From NCBI GenBank assembly GCA_964494505.1, contig CAZBRO010000019.1, positions 40,860-104,859 of the forward strand: DNA of 64,000 bases, written 5' to 3'. Shown in pieces: positions 42,412-51,258 of this stretch; within the stretch, counting starts at the first letter, position 1, and every line of letters begins with the position of its first letter. The stretch comes from CAIYRG01 sp964494505 (GTDB lineage Bacteria; Pseudomonadota; Alphaproteobacteria; Micropepsales; Micropepsaceae). The notes beneath the pieces were generated by a model. That model did not search any database. It saw only the letters and a program-made list of their open reading frames with translations, and was not told the DNA's origin. The translations under genes and the position numbers were made by a program.

Positions 42412-43764
42412 ATGCAGGTGGATGTCGACAGGCTGATCGACGAGCGGCCGATCTCCGCGCTGCAGATTCGGGTGTTCGTGCTTTGCGCCCTCGTTGCGGT
42501 GCTGGATGCGGCCGATAGCGTCGCGATTGGCTTCGCCGGTCCCTTGCTCGCGCAACAGCTCAAGGTCTCTCCGGCGGCGTTCTCTCCGATTTATTCGGCG
42601 GGGCTTTTCGGCGCTACCATCGGGGCGATTGCCGCCGGTCCGATTTCCGACCGGTTCGGACGAAAGCCCACGCTCGTTTTCACTACGCTGCTGTTCGGCG
42701 TCGTCACATGCCTGACGCCCTTTGCGGAGTCGTTCTCGATCCTCTTCCTCTACCGTTTCGTAGCGGGTCTGGGCTTGGGCGGCGCTACGCCCTGCTTCAT
42801 CACCATGGCAGCCGAATATGCGCCGGTGAAGAACCGCGCGATGCTGGTAAGCTTGCTTTGGGCCGGTTATCCGCTCGGCAATTCCGTCGGCGGCTTCGTG
42901 GCGGCCTATTTGATTCCGAACATCGCAGCGGTGTTCTATGCCGGCGGCGTGCCGACGCTCATCATCGGCGTGCTGCTTTTCCTCTTCATGCCGGAGTCGC
43001 TGCGCTTCCTTGCGGCCAATGGCGGCGGTCCAAAGGCGGAACGCGTCGTACGCAAGCTCGATCCGTCCTTGCCGCAAGGCGCGATTTCGCTCATTGCGCG
43101 GGCGAAGGCGCCGCGGACAAGGGTACCGCTCGCCGATCTGTTCAGCGACGGGCGCGCGGCCGGATCGGTGCTGTTGGGGTTCGCTCTTTTCTTCGGCTTC
43201 TGGACGACGACTGTGATTGTCCTGCAAACCCCGACCTTGTTGCGGCTTGGCGCTGGCATTCCCATCGAAGTTTCCGCGACGCTTGTCGCGAGCTACAGCC
43301 TGGTGGCGACGCTGGGCATGGCCATTGCGGGGGCGCTCGTTCAACGCATCGGCATCGTTCGCGGACTGGTCATTCCTTTCCTGGGTGGAGCGGTCCTGAT
43401 CGCCGGATTGGGCGCCGTGGTCGCGTCTTCGCTCCCAACCGCCCGCGCCATGATGTTCCTTCTCGGTCTTACCGTGTCGCTGGGTTCATCGGGCGTGATT
43501 GCATTGGCCGCAATCTTCTACCCGACTGCCATGCGGTCTGCCGGAACCGGCTGGGTCTTGGCCATGGGACGGTTCGGGCAGGTTTGCGCTCCCCTGGTGA
43601 TCGGGCTTTTGCTCGCGTTCGCCTGGCACCCCTTGCGCGTGTTGGAGCTCATGGCAGCGGCGCCGCTTCTGGCTGGGCTTTGCCTGCTGATGGCTCCCGG
43701 CTACATGCCGGGGCGGGTGGCCGCAATCGCCGGTGCGCCAATCGAGGCCAAGAAACCCGCCTGA
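42412..43764 (+). CDS. MFS transporter, aromatic acid:H+ symporter (AAHS) type
   Basis: 450 aa from ATG 42412, just after GAGGGCGGG; an earlier TTG at 42355 begins in repeat-like DNA. Helix 1 reads VAVLDAADSVAIGFAGPLL, the AAHS position where carriers such as PcaK have D-G-x-D; here the second residue is Ala. GPISDRFGRKP is the MFS loop 2-3 signature, and VAGLGLGGATP is in helix 4. Likely substrate: an aromatic carboxylate. It precedes the second iorAB pair by 75 bases, suggesting uptake of that enzyme's substrate or product. Confidence 0.85.
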   Translation: MQVDVDRLIDERPISALQIRVFVLCALVAVLDAADSVAIGFAGPLLAQQLKVSPAAFSPIYSAGLFGATIGAIAAGPISDRFGRKPTLVFTTLLFGVVTCLTPFAESFSILFLYRFVAGLGLGGATPCFITMAAEYAPVKNRAMLVSLLWAGYPLGNSVGGFVAAYLIPNIAAVFYAGGVPTLIIGVLLFLFMPESLRFLAANGGGPKAERVVRKLDPSLPQGAISLIARAKAPRTRVPLADLFSDGRAAGSVLLGFALFFGFWTTTVIVLQTPTLLRLGAGIPIEVSATLVASYSLVATLGMAIAGALVQRIGIVRGLVIPFLGGAVLIAGLGAVVASSLPTARAMMFLLGLTVSLGSSGVIALAAIFYPTAMRSAGTGWVLAMGRFGQVCAPLVIGLLLAFAWHPLRVLELMAAAPLLAGLCLLMAPGYMPGRVAAIAGAPIEAKKPA

Positions 43765-43839
43765 CCAAGTGGCCATGGACAGCAGGGCCAGTGTAATATC
43801 CGCGCGCCCAACATTTCCCTTTAAGACCGAGTTCCACCC

Positions 43840-44307
43840 ATGGCGACAACCAAAACCTTACGCGTGAACGGCAAGACGGTGAGCGCCACCGTCGACGATC
43901 CGGCAACGCCGCTGCTCTATGTGCTGCGCAACGATGCGGGACTGAAAGGACCCCGCTTCGGCTGCGGGCTCGGCCAATGCGGTTCCTGCACGGTTCATCT
44001 CAATGGCGAGGCCGTGCGCTCCTGCATGCGGCCGCTGTCCTCGCTTTCGCCCCGCGACGAGATCGTGACGCTTGAGGGGCTCGGCACGGCTGCGAAACCG
44101 CACAGGCTGCAGACCGCCTTCATCGAGGAGCAGGCGGTGCAATGCGGCTACTGCATCAATGGAATGATCATGCAGGCGGCTGCATTTCTGAAGAAGAATC
44201 CCAAGCCGACCGTGCCCGAGATCAAGGCGGCGCTGCAGAACAATCTCTGCCGCTGCGGCACGCATATGCGGATCGTGCGCGCGGTCAAGCGCGCCTCGGA
44301 AGCGTGA
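43840..44307 (+). CDS. Two-[2Fe-2S] subunit of molybdenum hydroxylase (isoquinoline 1-oxidoreductase alpha-like), copy 2
   Basis: 155 aa. Cluster motifs GCGLGQCGSCTVH and QCGYCINGM...NLCRCGTHM match those of the copy at 3678, including the intervening helix FLKKNPKPTVPEIKAAL. It should transfer electrons from the downstream Mo subunit. No clear ribosome site precedes the ATG. No signal peptide; export with the Tat-signal partner is expected. Confidence 0.9.
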   Translation: MATTKTLRVNGKTVSATVDDPATPLLYVLRNDAGLKGPRFGCGLGQCGSCTVHLNGEAVRSCMRPLSSLSPRDEIVTLEGLGTAAKPHRLQTAFIEEQAVQCGYCINGMIMQAAAFLKKNPKPTVPEIKAALQNNLCRCGTHMRIVRAVKRASEA

Positions 44308-44317
44308 GGAGAGAGCG

Positions 44318-46630
44318 ATGAACACGCTTCTTCAAAAGGCTTTCCCTCGCCGCGATTTCCTGAAAAGCACAGGCGCCCTTATCGTCGGTTTCACGCTTGC
44401 CAATAGCATAGGCGTCGGCAGCGCGGCGGCGATGGAGATCGGCCCCTATGGACCGCCCGAAAACGACGTCGATTCCTGGCTTGAGATTTCCGAAGATGGC
44501 CGCGCGACGTTGTTCAGCGGCTGCTGCGAACTGGGTACCGGGAGCTCGACCGGGTTGATGCAGGTGATGGCCGAAGAACTGGACCTGCCGTTCGACCGCG
44601 TGCGGCTGGTGCTTCCCGATACCAACCGCACACCGGACCAGTTTGTTTCCTCCGGCAGCCGCACGATTTCCGCGCATTCGCGTCCCATCCGGCAGGCGGC
44701 GGCCGAAGCCCGCGCTGCGTTGCTGGAGATGGCCGCAAAACGCTTAGGCGTTCCCGAGGATCAATTGGTCACGGCGGACGGCGTGGTCAGCGTGATGGGC
44801 GCTTCGGCGAAGAAGGTGACCTATGCCGAGCTGATCGGCGGCAAGCAGTTCAATGTGAGGATCACCGGCAAGGTGAAGCCGAAGGAACCCAAGGATTACA
44901 AGATCGTCGGCACCTCGGTGCCGCGCTGGGACATTCCGGAAAAGGTCTTCGCGACATTCACCTATATGCAGGATGTGAAGGTCGAGGGCATGCTTCACGG
45001 CCGCGTGGTGCGCCCGCCCGCGCATGGCGCTTCCGTCGTTTCGATCGACGAGAGTTCGGTTGCCCATGTGCCGGGCCTCGTGAAGGTCGTACGCGTCAAG
45101 GACCTCGTCGGCGTGGTGTGCCGGCGCGAGGAGCAGGCGATTGCCGCCGCGCAAGCGTTGAAAGTCACCTGGTCGGATTGGGCGGGCCTTCCCGACATGA
45201 AGGACCTGCACTCCACGTTGCGCAATCTGCCGGAATTCTCGCAAGGCTATCCGAAGGAATCGCCCGGCGGCCTGCTTGCCAAGAGCGGCGATATGGAGGC
45301 GGGCCTCGGCAAAGCCGCGAAGGTGGTCAAGGCGACCTATATGTCGCCCTTCAATCATCACGGTTCCATCGGGCCGTCCTGTGCGGTGGCCGATGTGCGC
45401 GGCGACGGCGTGACGCTGTGGTGCGGCACGCAGACGCCTTATGGCACGCGTGAGGCGGTTGCGAAATTTTTGGGCCTTCCCAACGAGCGCGTGCGCCTGA
45501 TCTACAACGAAGCGTCGGGCTGTTACGGCCAAAACGGCGCGGACGATGTCATTGTCGATGCGGTGGTGCTGTCTCGCGCTGCCGGCAAGCCGGTGCGCGT
45601 GCAATGGTCGCGCGCCGACGAGAATGGCTGGGAGGCCTACAAGGCCGCCCGCATCAGCGAATGCACCGGCGGCCTCGACGCCAACGGCAAGATCGTCGCC
45701 TGGGACGCGCGCACCTTCGGTCTTTCGGGCTATTCGCGGCCCGAATATCACGAGCCCAAGCATGGCGGCGAGCCCGGAAGCCTGGTCGTGGCGCAATTGG
45801 CCGGTTGGGAAAAGCCGGGGCTGGAAGAAGGGTTCTCGGGAGCGGCGGGCAATTTCGAGCCGGTTTATGAGGACCTGCCGAACAAGCGCGTGGTGTTCAC
45901 CTATCTGGGGCCAACCTCGCATCGCCAGGGGCCGCTGCGAATCCGCGTCGGCTCCATGCGCGGTGTCGGATCACCGGACAACATCTTTGTCGCGGAATGC
46001 TTCATGGACGAATTGGCGGCCGCGGCAGGAGAGGATGCCATCCAATTCCGGCTGAAGCACACCCCTCGCGCCCGCGGCGTGGCGGTGCTGAAAGCTGCCG
46101 CCGAAAAGGCGAAATGGGAGGCGCGGCCATCCCATTCGAAGCCGTCGTCCGGCGACATCGCATTGGGCCGCGGCGTCGCGATGCTGGGATCCAACACGGA
46201 CACCAATGTTGCGGGCATTTTCGAGGTGGAAGTGAACCGGAAGACCGGCGTGGTCCACGTTCGGCGCGTGACCATCGCGCAGGATTGCGGCCTCGTCGTC
46301 AATCCGGGCGCGGTGCGCAATCAGATCGAGGGCGGTGTGATCCAGAGCATCAGCCGCGCGCTGAAGGAGGAGGTCACCTTCGACCGTTCGCGCGTGACGA
46401 GTCTGGATTGGGCGTCATACCCCATCGTCACTTTCAACGAGATTCCGGACGAGATCGACATCGTGCTCCTCGACCGGCCCGATCTGCCGCCGATGCGGGT
46501 GGGGGAACCGGCAAGCGAATCGGTGTGGCCCGGTGTGGCGAACGCGGTATTCGATGCCATCGGCGTGCGCTTGCGGCAATTGCCGTTGACGCCGGCGCGC
46601 GTGCTCGCGGGGTTGGCGGGGAACGCGTGA
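44318..46630 (+). CDS. Molybdopterin large subunit (isoquinoline 1-oxidoreductase beta-like), copy 2
   Basis: 770 aa from ATG 44318 with GAGGAGAG upstream. A Tat signal is visible (PRRDFLKSTGALIVGF). Domain order equals copy 1, with GCCELGTGSSTGLMQ, SGSRTISAHSRPIRQAAAE, GASGCYGQNGADDVIVDA-type and GVGSPDNIFVAECFMDELA segments. Copy 2 is 33 residues longer, with extra sequence around the 45700-45900 stretch. The copies are clearly paralogous but diverged, so they probably have different substrates. Confidence 0.88.
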   Translation: MNTLLQKAFPRRDFLKSTGALIVGFTLANSIGVGSAAAMEIGPYGPPENDVDSWLEISEDGRATLFSGCCELGTGSSTGLMQVMAEELDLPFDRVRLVLPDTNRTPDQFVSSGSRTISAHSRPIRQAAAEARAALLEMAAKRLGVPEDQLVTADGVVSVMGASAKKVTYAELIGGKQFNVRITGKVKPKEPKDYKIVGTSVPRWDIPEKVFATFTYMQDVKVEGMLHGRVVRPPAHGASVVSIDESSVAHVPGLVKVVRVKDLVGVVCRREEQAIAAAQALKVTWSDWAGLPDMKDLHSTLRNLPEFSQGYPKESPGGLLAKSGDMEAGLGKAAKVVKATYMSPFNHHGSIGPSCAVADVRGDGVTLWCGTQTPYGTREAVAKFLGLPNERVRLIYNEASGCYGQNGADDVIVDAVVLSRAAGKPVRVQWSRADENGWEAYKAARISECTGGLDANGKIVAWDARTFGLSGYSRPEYHEPKHGGEPGSLVVAQLAGWEKPGLEEGFSGAAGNFEPVYEDLPNKRVVFTYLGPTSHRQGPLRIRVGSMRGVGSPDNIFVAECFMDELAAAAGEDAIQFRLKHTPRARGVAVLKAAAEKAKWEARPSHSKPSSGDIALGRGVAMLGSNTDTNVAGIFEVEVNRKTGVVHVRRVTIAQDCGLVVNPGAVRNQIEGGVIQSISRALKEEVTFDRSRVTSLDWASYPIVTFNEIPDEIDIVLLDRPDLPPMRVGEPASESVWPGVANAVFDAIGVRLRQLPLTPARVLAGLAGNA

Positions 46631-46631
46631 G

Positions 46632-47195
46632 CTATTTCGCGCAGCCGGGGATGGGCGTGTCGTAGGTATAGGTCTCGCCGGCAAAAGGCACACTCATCTT
46701 GCCCGGCGCGCAGTCGTGAATCGTGCTGCCGTCGAACACGAACCAGCGAACCCCCTGACCCAGCGGACCCAGGCTCTGACGCGCCAGCATTTGCAGGGTC
46801 GAGGTCGCTTGCGCCACCTCGGCGGGCGTTGCGTTCGCGGGCAGGGGGCTGAGCGAGCGCCCGGTCGCATCCGTGACGCGCAGATCCGCAATCGTGTCGA
46901 ACGACATGCTGCCGCCCGCGCCCGCGTGTCCATGCGCGATGCCGACCATCACATAGCGCTGAAGGACGTCGCGGATGACCTGCGAATTGGGGTCGTTCTG
47001 GAAGGTTTCAGGGACAACCCACCACAAGAACACGACCTCGCCATTGGGTTTGGCGTGAACGATCTGGGTGTAATCGAGCGAGGCGGCATGTGCGTCGGGA
47101 TTCCATTGCCGCGCTTGAGCCGGGACCGTCGCCGAAGCCGCCCCGGCAAGTCCGAGGCACACAAGAAAGCATCTCAGGATCTTACGGCCGGTCAT
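46632..47195 (-). CDS. Hypothetical exported protein
   Basis: 187 aa from ATG 47195, preceded by GAGG at 5 bases. Signal peptide MTGRKILRCFLVCLGLAG ending near AQARQ. The mature part contains VVFLWWVVPETFQND, a Gly/His patch (GIAHGHAGAGGSMSF) and two cysteines near the C-terminus (HDCAPGK and IPGC) that could form a disulfide. No family recognised. It converges on iorB copy 2 (1 base between stops) and is divergent from the FMN-binding gene. Confidence 0.65.
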   Translation of the reverse strand: MTGRKILRCFLVCLGLAGAASATVPAQARQWNPDAHAASLDYTQIVHAKPNGEVVFLWWVVPETFQNDPNSQVIRDVLQRYVMVGIAHGHAGAGGSMSFDTIADLRVTDATGRSLSPLPANATPAEVAQATSTLQMLARQSLGPLGQGVRWFVFDGSTIHDCAPGKMSVPFAGETYTYDTPIPGCAK

Positions 47196-47263
47196 CTGTA
47201 CCTCGCTGAGGGGCGCATGCGCCAAGCTTAGGCCCGGTTTTCCAGAAACGCCAAGGGGGCGGC

Positions 47264-47277
47264 TTGAGGGAGATCAA
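47264..47277. promoter_or_regulatory. FNR/FixK-like box with one mismatch
   Basis: TTGAGGGAGATCAA differs from TTGAT-N4-ATCAA at one position. It is centred about 65 bases before the ATG of the FMN-binding protein at 47335 and about 75 before the divergent ATG at 47195. Confidence 0.4.
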
Positions 47278-47334
47278 TGCCGCAATGGCGCAATGGGCGT
47301 TAGATATAATTCAAATTCAGCTGGAGACGCCGCA

Positions 47335-47793
47335 ATGGATATGACGCTCAAATCCAAAATCATCGATGTCTTGGCGAAAACGAAGGACCTCACGATCGCC
47401 ACCATGCGCGAGGACGGTTATCCGCAGGCGACCGTTGTGAGCTATGTCAGCGACGGGTTGACGATCTATTTCAGCTGCGGGGAGCAATCGCAGAAGGCAA
47501 GAAATCTCGCGCGCAGCAACAAGGTCTCGATCACAGTCACGCGCGATTACAAGAGCTGGGACGAGATTCTGGGCGTGTCCATGGCGGCAACTGCCGACCC
47601 CGTCACCGGCCCGGACGAGATTGCGCACGTGGGCAAGCTGATGATCGCCAAGTTTCCAGAGGCCGCGAAATACATCTCTGCCGGCATCGGCGGAATGGTG
47701 CTGTATCGCGTCACTCCAAAAATCATCTCCCTGCTGGATTACAACAAGGAGTTTGGCCACACCGATCTGGTGGCGATGGAGCAGGGCGGTTAG
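47335..47793 (+). CDS. Pyridoxamine 5'-phosphate oxidase-like FMN-binding split-barrel protein
   Basis: 152 aa from ATG 47335 with GGAG 8 bases upstream. The split barrel is recognisable from LTIATMREDGYPQATVVSYVSDGLTIYFSCGEQSQKARNL (in two strands), NKVSITVTRDYKSWDEI and MVLYRVTPKIISLLDY. Family members bind FMN, F420 or heme and often act as small reductases. Actual PNP oxidase activity is not implied. It shares a 4-base convergent overlap with the enoyl-CoA hydratase gene. Confidence 0.85.
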   Translation: MDMTLKSKIIDVLAKTKDLTIATMREDGYPQATVVSYVSDGLTIYFSCGEQSQKARNLARSNKVSITVTRDYKSWDEILGVSMAATADPVTGPDEIAHVGKLMIAKFPEAAKYISAGIGGMVLYRVTPKIISLLDYNKEFGHTDLVAMEQGG

Positions 47794-48563
47794 CGTCCCT
47801 GCCAGTCCGGTTTGCGCTTTTCCACGAATGCGCTCACGCCTTCGTGGAAGTCGGCGCTGCCATAGACTGCGCGAATGAGATCGTCTCCCTCAGGCATGGT
47901 CTTCGCGACGATGCGTCGGATGGATTCCTTCGCCGCGCGCATGGTGAGCGGCGCATGGCTGATCAGCTTCGTGCACATCTCCCCGGCCTTCGCGTCGAGT
48001 TCGCCGGCATCGGCAAGCATATCGACGAAGCCGCACGCCTTTGCCTCCTCGGCGGAAATCATCTCCGCCAGCATGAGCATCCGCTTGACCCGCCCGACGC
48101 CGAACTGAGCCATCAGCCGCGCGACGTTGCCGGGCGAGAGGCAATTGCCGAGCGTGCGCGCAATCGGCACGCCGAAGCGTGCATTGGGCGCGACGATGCG
48201 GAAATCGCAGGCGGACGCAATAGCGAGGCCGCCGCCGACGCAGAAACCCTCCACCACCGCGATCAGAGGTTTGGGCACGGTTTCGATCTGGGAAATCGCA
48301 GCTTCGATGCGCCGTTCATAGGCGATGCCGTCCTCGCCGCCGGTGAATGCCATGAATTGCTGAATGTCGGTGCCCGCCACGAAATGGCCGCCGGCCCCGC
48401 GCAACACTGCGACACGCACGTCCGCGTCTGCGGCAATCGATTCGCACGCCGCTGACAATTGCGCATACATGGCCCAGGTCATCGCATTGCGCGCGTCGGA
48501 GCGATCGAACAGCACCGAAGCGACGCCGTCTTTCTTGGTGTAGACCACGCGGCCCTCGCTCAT
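47790..48563 (-). CDS. Enoyl-CoA hydratase/isomerase family protein
   Basis: 257 aa crotonase. The oxyanion-hole segment AVLRGAGGHFVAGTDIQQF and the second conserved loop GFCVGGGLAIASACDFRIVAPNARFGVP are present. Glu residues at both usual catalytic places are not obvious, so hydratase, isomerase or hydrolase activity is open. It overlaps the CoA-transferase gene by 4 bases; together they look like activation and modification of a CoA-linked acid. Confidence 0.88.
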   Translation of the reverse strand: MSEGRVVYTKKDGVASVLFDRSDARNAMTWAMYAQLSAACESIAADADVRVAVLRGAGGHFVAGTDIQQFMAFTGGEDGIAYERRIEAAISQIETVPKPLIAVVEGFCVGGGLAIASACDFRIVAPNARFGVPIARTLGNCLSPGNVARLMAQFGVGRVKRMLMLAEMISAEEAKACGFVDMLADAGELDAKAGEMCTKLISHAPLTMRAAKESIRRIVAKTMPEGDDLIRAVYGSADFHEGVSAFVEKRKPDWQGR

Positions 48564-49777
48564 GGAAGCGCTCCTTCGGCGCGCAGGCGCTCGCGCATGG
48601 CCTCATCCAATTTCAGCTCCTTCAGGATGGCATCGTTGTGCTCGCCGAGCAGCGGCGGCGGCAGACGCACACTCTGCTTGGTCTCGGACAGCTTCACCGG
48701 GAAGCCGATGGATTTCACGCGGCCTTCGATGGGGTGCTCGAATTCCATCACGGCTTCGCGCGCGATCGCGTGCTCGCTCGAAAGCGCCTGCGCATAATTC
48801 AGGATGGGGCCCGCGGGGATACCCGCCGCGAGCAGGATGTCGATCCAATCCGCCGCGCTGCGCGCGGCGAAGGATTTCTCCAATTCCTCGATCAGTACAA
48901 GCCGGTTCAAGAGGCGGTCGGCAATCGCCGCAAAGCGCGCGTCGGAACCGAGGTCCGGCCGCTCCAGTACCTCGCACAGGATTTGCCAGAGCTTGTTGCT
49001 GTTTGCGCCCATCACGAAGTAGGCGTCCTTCGCCTTCACCGCCTGATAGGGCGCGCTGAATCGATTGGCCGTCCCGAGCGGGGTCGGCACGCGACCCGTG
49101 CCCCAATATTCGGAAATGTCCCAGATGCTGAAGGCAATCGCGGCTTCAAACAGCGACGCGTCGACATATTGTCCGTGTCCGGTCTTTTCCCGCCCGATAT
49201 AGGCGGCGAGAATTCCGTACAGCGCGAACAGCGCGCAACCAATATCCGACACGGGCACGCCCGATTTCGTCGGCGGTCCGTCCGGCTGCCCGGTGATGCT
49301 CATCACACCGGCCATGGCTTGCGCGATCAGATCAAATCCCGGGCGCTGCGACCATGGCCCGGTCTGGCCGAAGCCGGAAATGCTGGCATAGATCAACTTG
49401 GGATTGATCTTGGAAAGCGTGGCGTAATCGATGCCGAGCCGCTTGGTCACGCCGGGGCGGTAATTCTCGATCAGGATGTCGGCGGTTTCGACGAGTTTAT
49501 AGAACACTTCGCGCGCCGCCTGCCCCTTCAGATTGAGCGCGAAGCTCCGCTTGTTCCGATTCAGATTGAAGAAGCCGAGGCTGTCATTGCCTTTGAGCTT
49601 GAACCCCATCGCACGGCGCGTCTGGTCGCCGCCGTCGGGCGGCTCGATCTTGATCACATCCGCGCCCATGTCGCCCAGCAGCATGGAGCAGAACGGCCCC
49701 GCCATCACCTGGCTGACGTCGAGAACGCGCACGCCCTGAAGCGGCAAGGGCGGAGATAAATTCGGCGGTTCGGTCAT
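48560..49777 (-). CDS. CaiB/BaiF family (type III) CoA-transferase
   Basis: 405 aa from ATG 49777 after TTGAGG. Type III CoA-transferase hallmarks: VRVLDVSQVMAGPFCSMLLGDMGADVIKIEPPDGGD, with the nucleophile Asp expected at QAMAGVMSITGQPDGPP-type region, ENYRPGVTKRLGIDY and YVDASLFEAA. It moves CoA between carboxylic acids. It is the upstream gene of a two-gene unit with the crotonase. Confidence 0.9.
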   Translation of the reverse strand: MTEPPNLSPPLPLQGVRVLDVSQVMAGPFCSMLLGDMGADVIKIEPPDGGDQTRRAMGFKLKGNDSLGFFNLNRNKRSFALNLKGQAAREVFYKLVETADILIENYRPGVTKRLGIDYATLSKINPKLIYASISGFGQTGPWSQRPGFDLIAQAMAGVMSITGQPDGPPTKSGVPVSDIGCALFALYGILAAYIGREKTGHGQYVDASLFEAAIAFSIWDISEYWGTGRVPTPLGTANRFSAPYQAVKAKDAYFVMGANSNKLWQILCEVLERPDLGSDARFAAIADRLLNRLVLIEELEKSFAARSAADWIDILLAAGIPAGPILNYAQALSSEHAIAREAVMEFEHPIEGRVKSIGFPVKLSETKQSVRLPPPLLGEHNDAILKELKLDEAMRERLRAEGALP

Positions 49778-49947
49778 GGAAACCTCAAGCTCGCGGGGAC
49801 GCCTGCAAAATTGCATCCGGGGCAAGCCGAGGAAAGCGCCTTTTTGCCGCCTTTGTCGGGCTCGGCACTAAACCCGCACCGAATTCGCCGTCAGGCATGA
49901 AGTGGCAAGGCAGTGCACGGGGTGCTGCCTTGCCACTTCATTGAGGT

Positions 49948-50277
49948 TCAGCCGCGCCTCGGCATTCCCATTTGAGGGTCGTGCTCCTCCATGCGCCCGC
50001 CGCCGGCGTGAGGTGCTACGTGATGGAAGCCAGCCCCGGCTTCATGCCGGAAATGACCGCCCTCATCGCGATGGAACGGGCGGCCCGAATTTTCGGAATA
50101 GAAGAAGGCTCCATCAGGCCCCCAATAGCCGTCATAGAACGGGCCGTAATAATCGTCGTAGTAGATGTCCGGCCCGCCATACGCGACTGCGCCGCCGCCA
50201 TAGCCATAGCGATCCGAGGCGCATCCTGAAAGCAGCAGGATTGCTGCTGCGGCAGAGATGAGAATTGTTCGATTCAT
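49948..50277 (-). CDS. Small Gly/Tyr/His-rich lipoprotein
   Basis: 109 aa from ATG 50277 with AAGGA 8 bases upstream. Lipobox LLLSGC at residues ~14-19. The mature part starts with a Gly/Tyr/Asp stretch (YGGPDIYYDDYYGPFYDGYWG) and ends His/Gly/Met-rich (HFRHEAGAGFHH, MEEHDPQMGMP), suggesting metal binding. No family recognised. It is divergent from the cytochrome c at 50443. Confidence 0.7.
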   Translation of the reverse strand: MNRTILISAAAAILLLSGCASDRYGYGGGAVAYGGPDIYYDDYYGPFYDGYWGPDGAFFYSENSGRPFHRDEGGHFRHEAGAGFHHVAPHAGGGRMEEHDPQMGMPRRG

Positions 50278-50372
50278 GGTTGTTGTCCTTGTACGCACCC
50301 ATTATGGGAAACGCGCAAGTCGTGCGCCCGATGCGCGGGGATCGCCTTAACCCCACCCCCCCAAAGTGCGAA

Positions 50373-50386
50373 TTGATTTGGCTCAA
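50373..50386. promoter_or_regulatory. FNR/FixK-like box with one mismatch
   Basis: TTGATTTGGCTCAA deviates from TTGAT-N4-ATCAA at one base. It is about 57 bases before the ATG of the small cytochrome c and about 95 before the divergent lipoprotein. Confidence 0.4.
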
Positions 50387-50442
50387 GGCGCTCGGGCCCC
50401 AGGCTTTGTAGATATTACAAAGAAACGCTAGGGATTTTCGCG

Positions 50443-50826
50443 ATGCGCCATGAAAGAAGAATACTGCCAAGTTTAGCGGTCGTTCTCGCCGGAATCGCGG
50501 CTTCCGCAGCATACGCGGCCCCTGAGCGGACGGACGAAGCCACCATCCGGGCCGGCCGCAACATTGCCGTCACGGCCTGCATTTCCTGCCACGTGGTGTC
50601 GCCCAATCAGGCCGTTTCGCCGGTTCTTGGCCACGCTATTCCGAGCTTCGAAGAGATCGCGAACCGGCCGGACACCACCGCGGAGTCATTACGTGAAGCC
50701 ATGAAGGTCGCGCGCTGGCACACGCCTGAGCTGGCGGCCACGCTGCTGCCCATGAGCCGCATCTCCGATGTCGAGCGCGCACAAGTCGTCGCGTTCATCT
50801 TGAGCCTGCGCGAGCATCGCGACTGA
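50443..50826 (+). CDS. Small exported monoheme cytochrome c
   Basis: 127 aa. Signal peptide (ILPSLAVVLAGIAASAAYAA), heme site CISCH at about residues 46-50, a probable axial Met in LLPMSRIS, and a C-terminal helix VERAQVVAFILSLRE. It is a class I cytochrome c, likely a periplasmic electron carrier. A one-mismatch FNR-like box lies upstream. The stop abuts the stop of the convergent GlcG-like gene with no spacer. Confidence 0.85.
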   Translation: MRHERRILPSLAVVLAGIAASAAYAAPERTDEATIRAGRNIAVTACISCHVVSPNQAVSPVLGHAIPSFEEIANRPDTTAESLREAMKVARWHTPELAATLLPMSRISDVERAQVVAFILSLREHRD

Positions 50827-51258
50827 TCACCCGAGCGCGTCCACTCCCGCCTTTGCCACAGCGCCGTCCTGTACCGAGGTACCGCCGGAAACGCCGATTG
50901 CGCCGATGATCTTGCCGTCCTGCAGGATCGGAACGCCGCCTTCGGCTCCACTGATACCGAAAGTGAGCACGCGCAGACCGATGCCGCCGCCGCCGATCGC
51001 ATCTTCGAACACCCGGGTCGGGCGGCGGAATTCCACCGCCGTGCGCGCTTTATCTTCCGCAATGCGGATCGAGCCAAGTTGCGCGTTTTCGAGCCTGTGC
51101 AGCATCACGAGGTTGCCCCCGGAATCCACAATAGCGATGGCCATGCCGAGATTGTTCTTCGCCGCTTCAGCTTCGGCTGCGGCCATGGCGCGCTTGGCTT
51201 CAGCGAGTGAGATCGGTGTGCCGTAAGGCGTGGCGGGTGGTGCAGCTTGCTGGCTCAT
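50827..51258 (-). CDS. GlcG/HbpS-family (DUF336) protein
   Basis: 143 aa, entire length one GlcG domain: SLAEAKRAMAAAEAEAAKN, MAIAIVDSGGNLVMLHRLENA, DKARTAVEFRRPT and GAIGVSGGTSVQDGAVAKAG. Members have been described in glycolate utilisation loci and as heme or cobalamin binders, but biochemical function is mostly unproven. It begins inside the 3' end of the aldolase gene (4-base overlap), suggesting co-expression. Confidence 0.88.
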   Translation of the reverse strand: MSQQAAPPATPYGTPISLAEAKRAMAAAEAEAAKNNLGMAIAIVDSGGNLVMLHRLENAQLGSIRIAEDKARTAVEFRRPTRVFEDAIGGGGIGLRVLTFGISGAEGGVPILQDGKIIGAIGVSGGTSVQDGAVAKAGVDALG

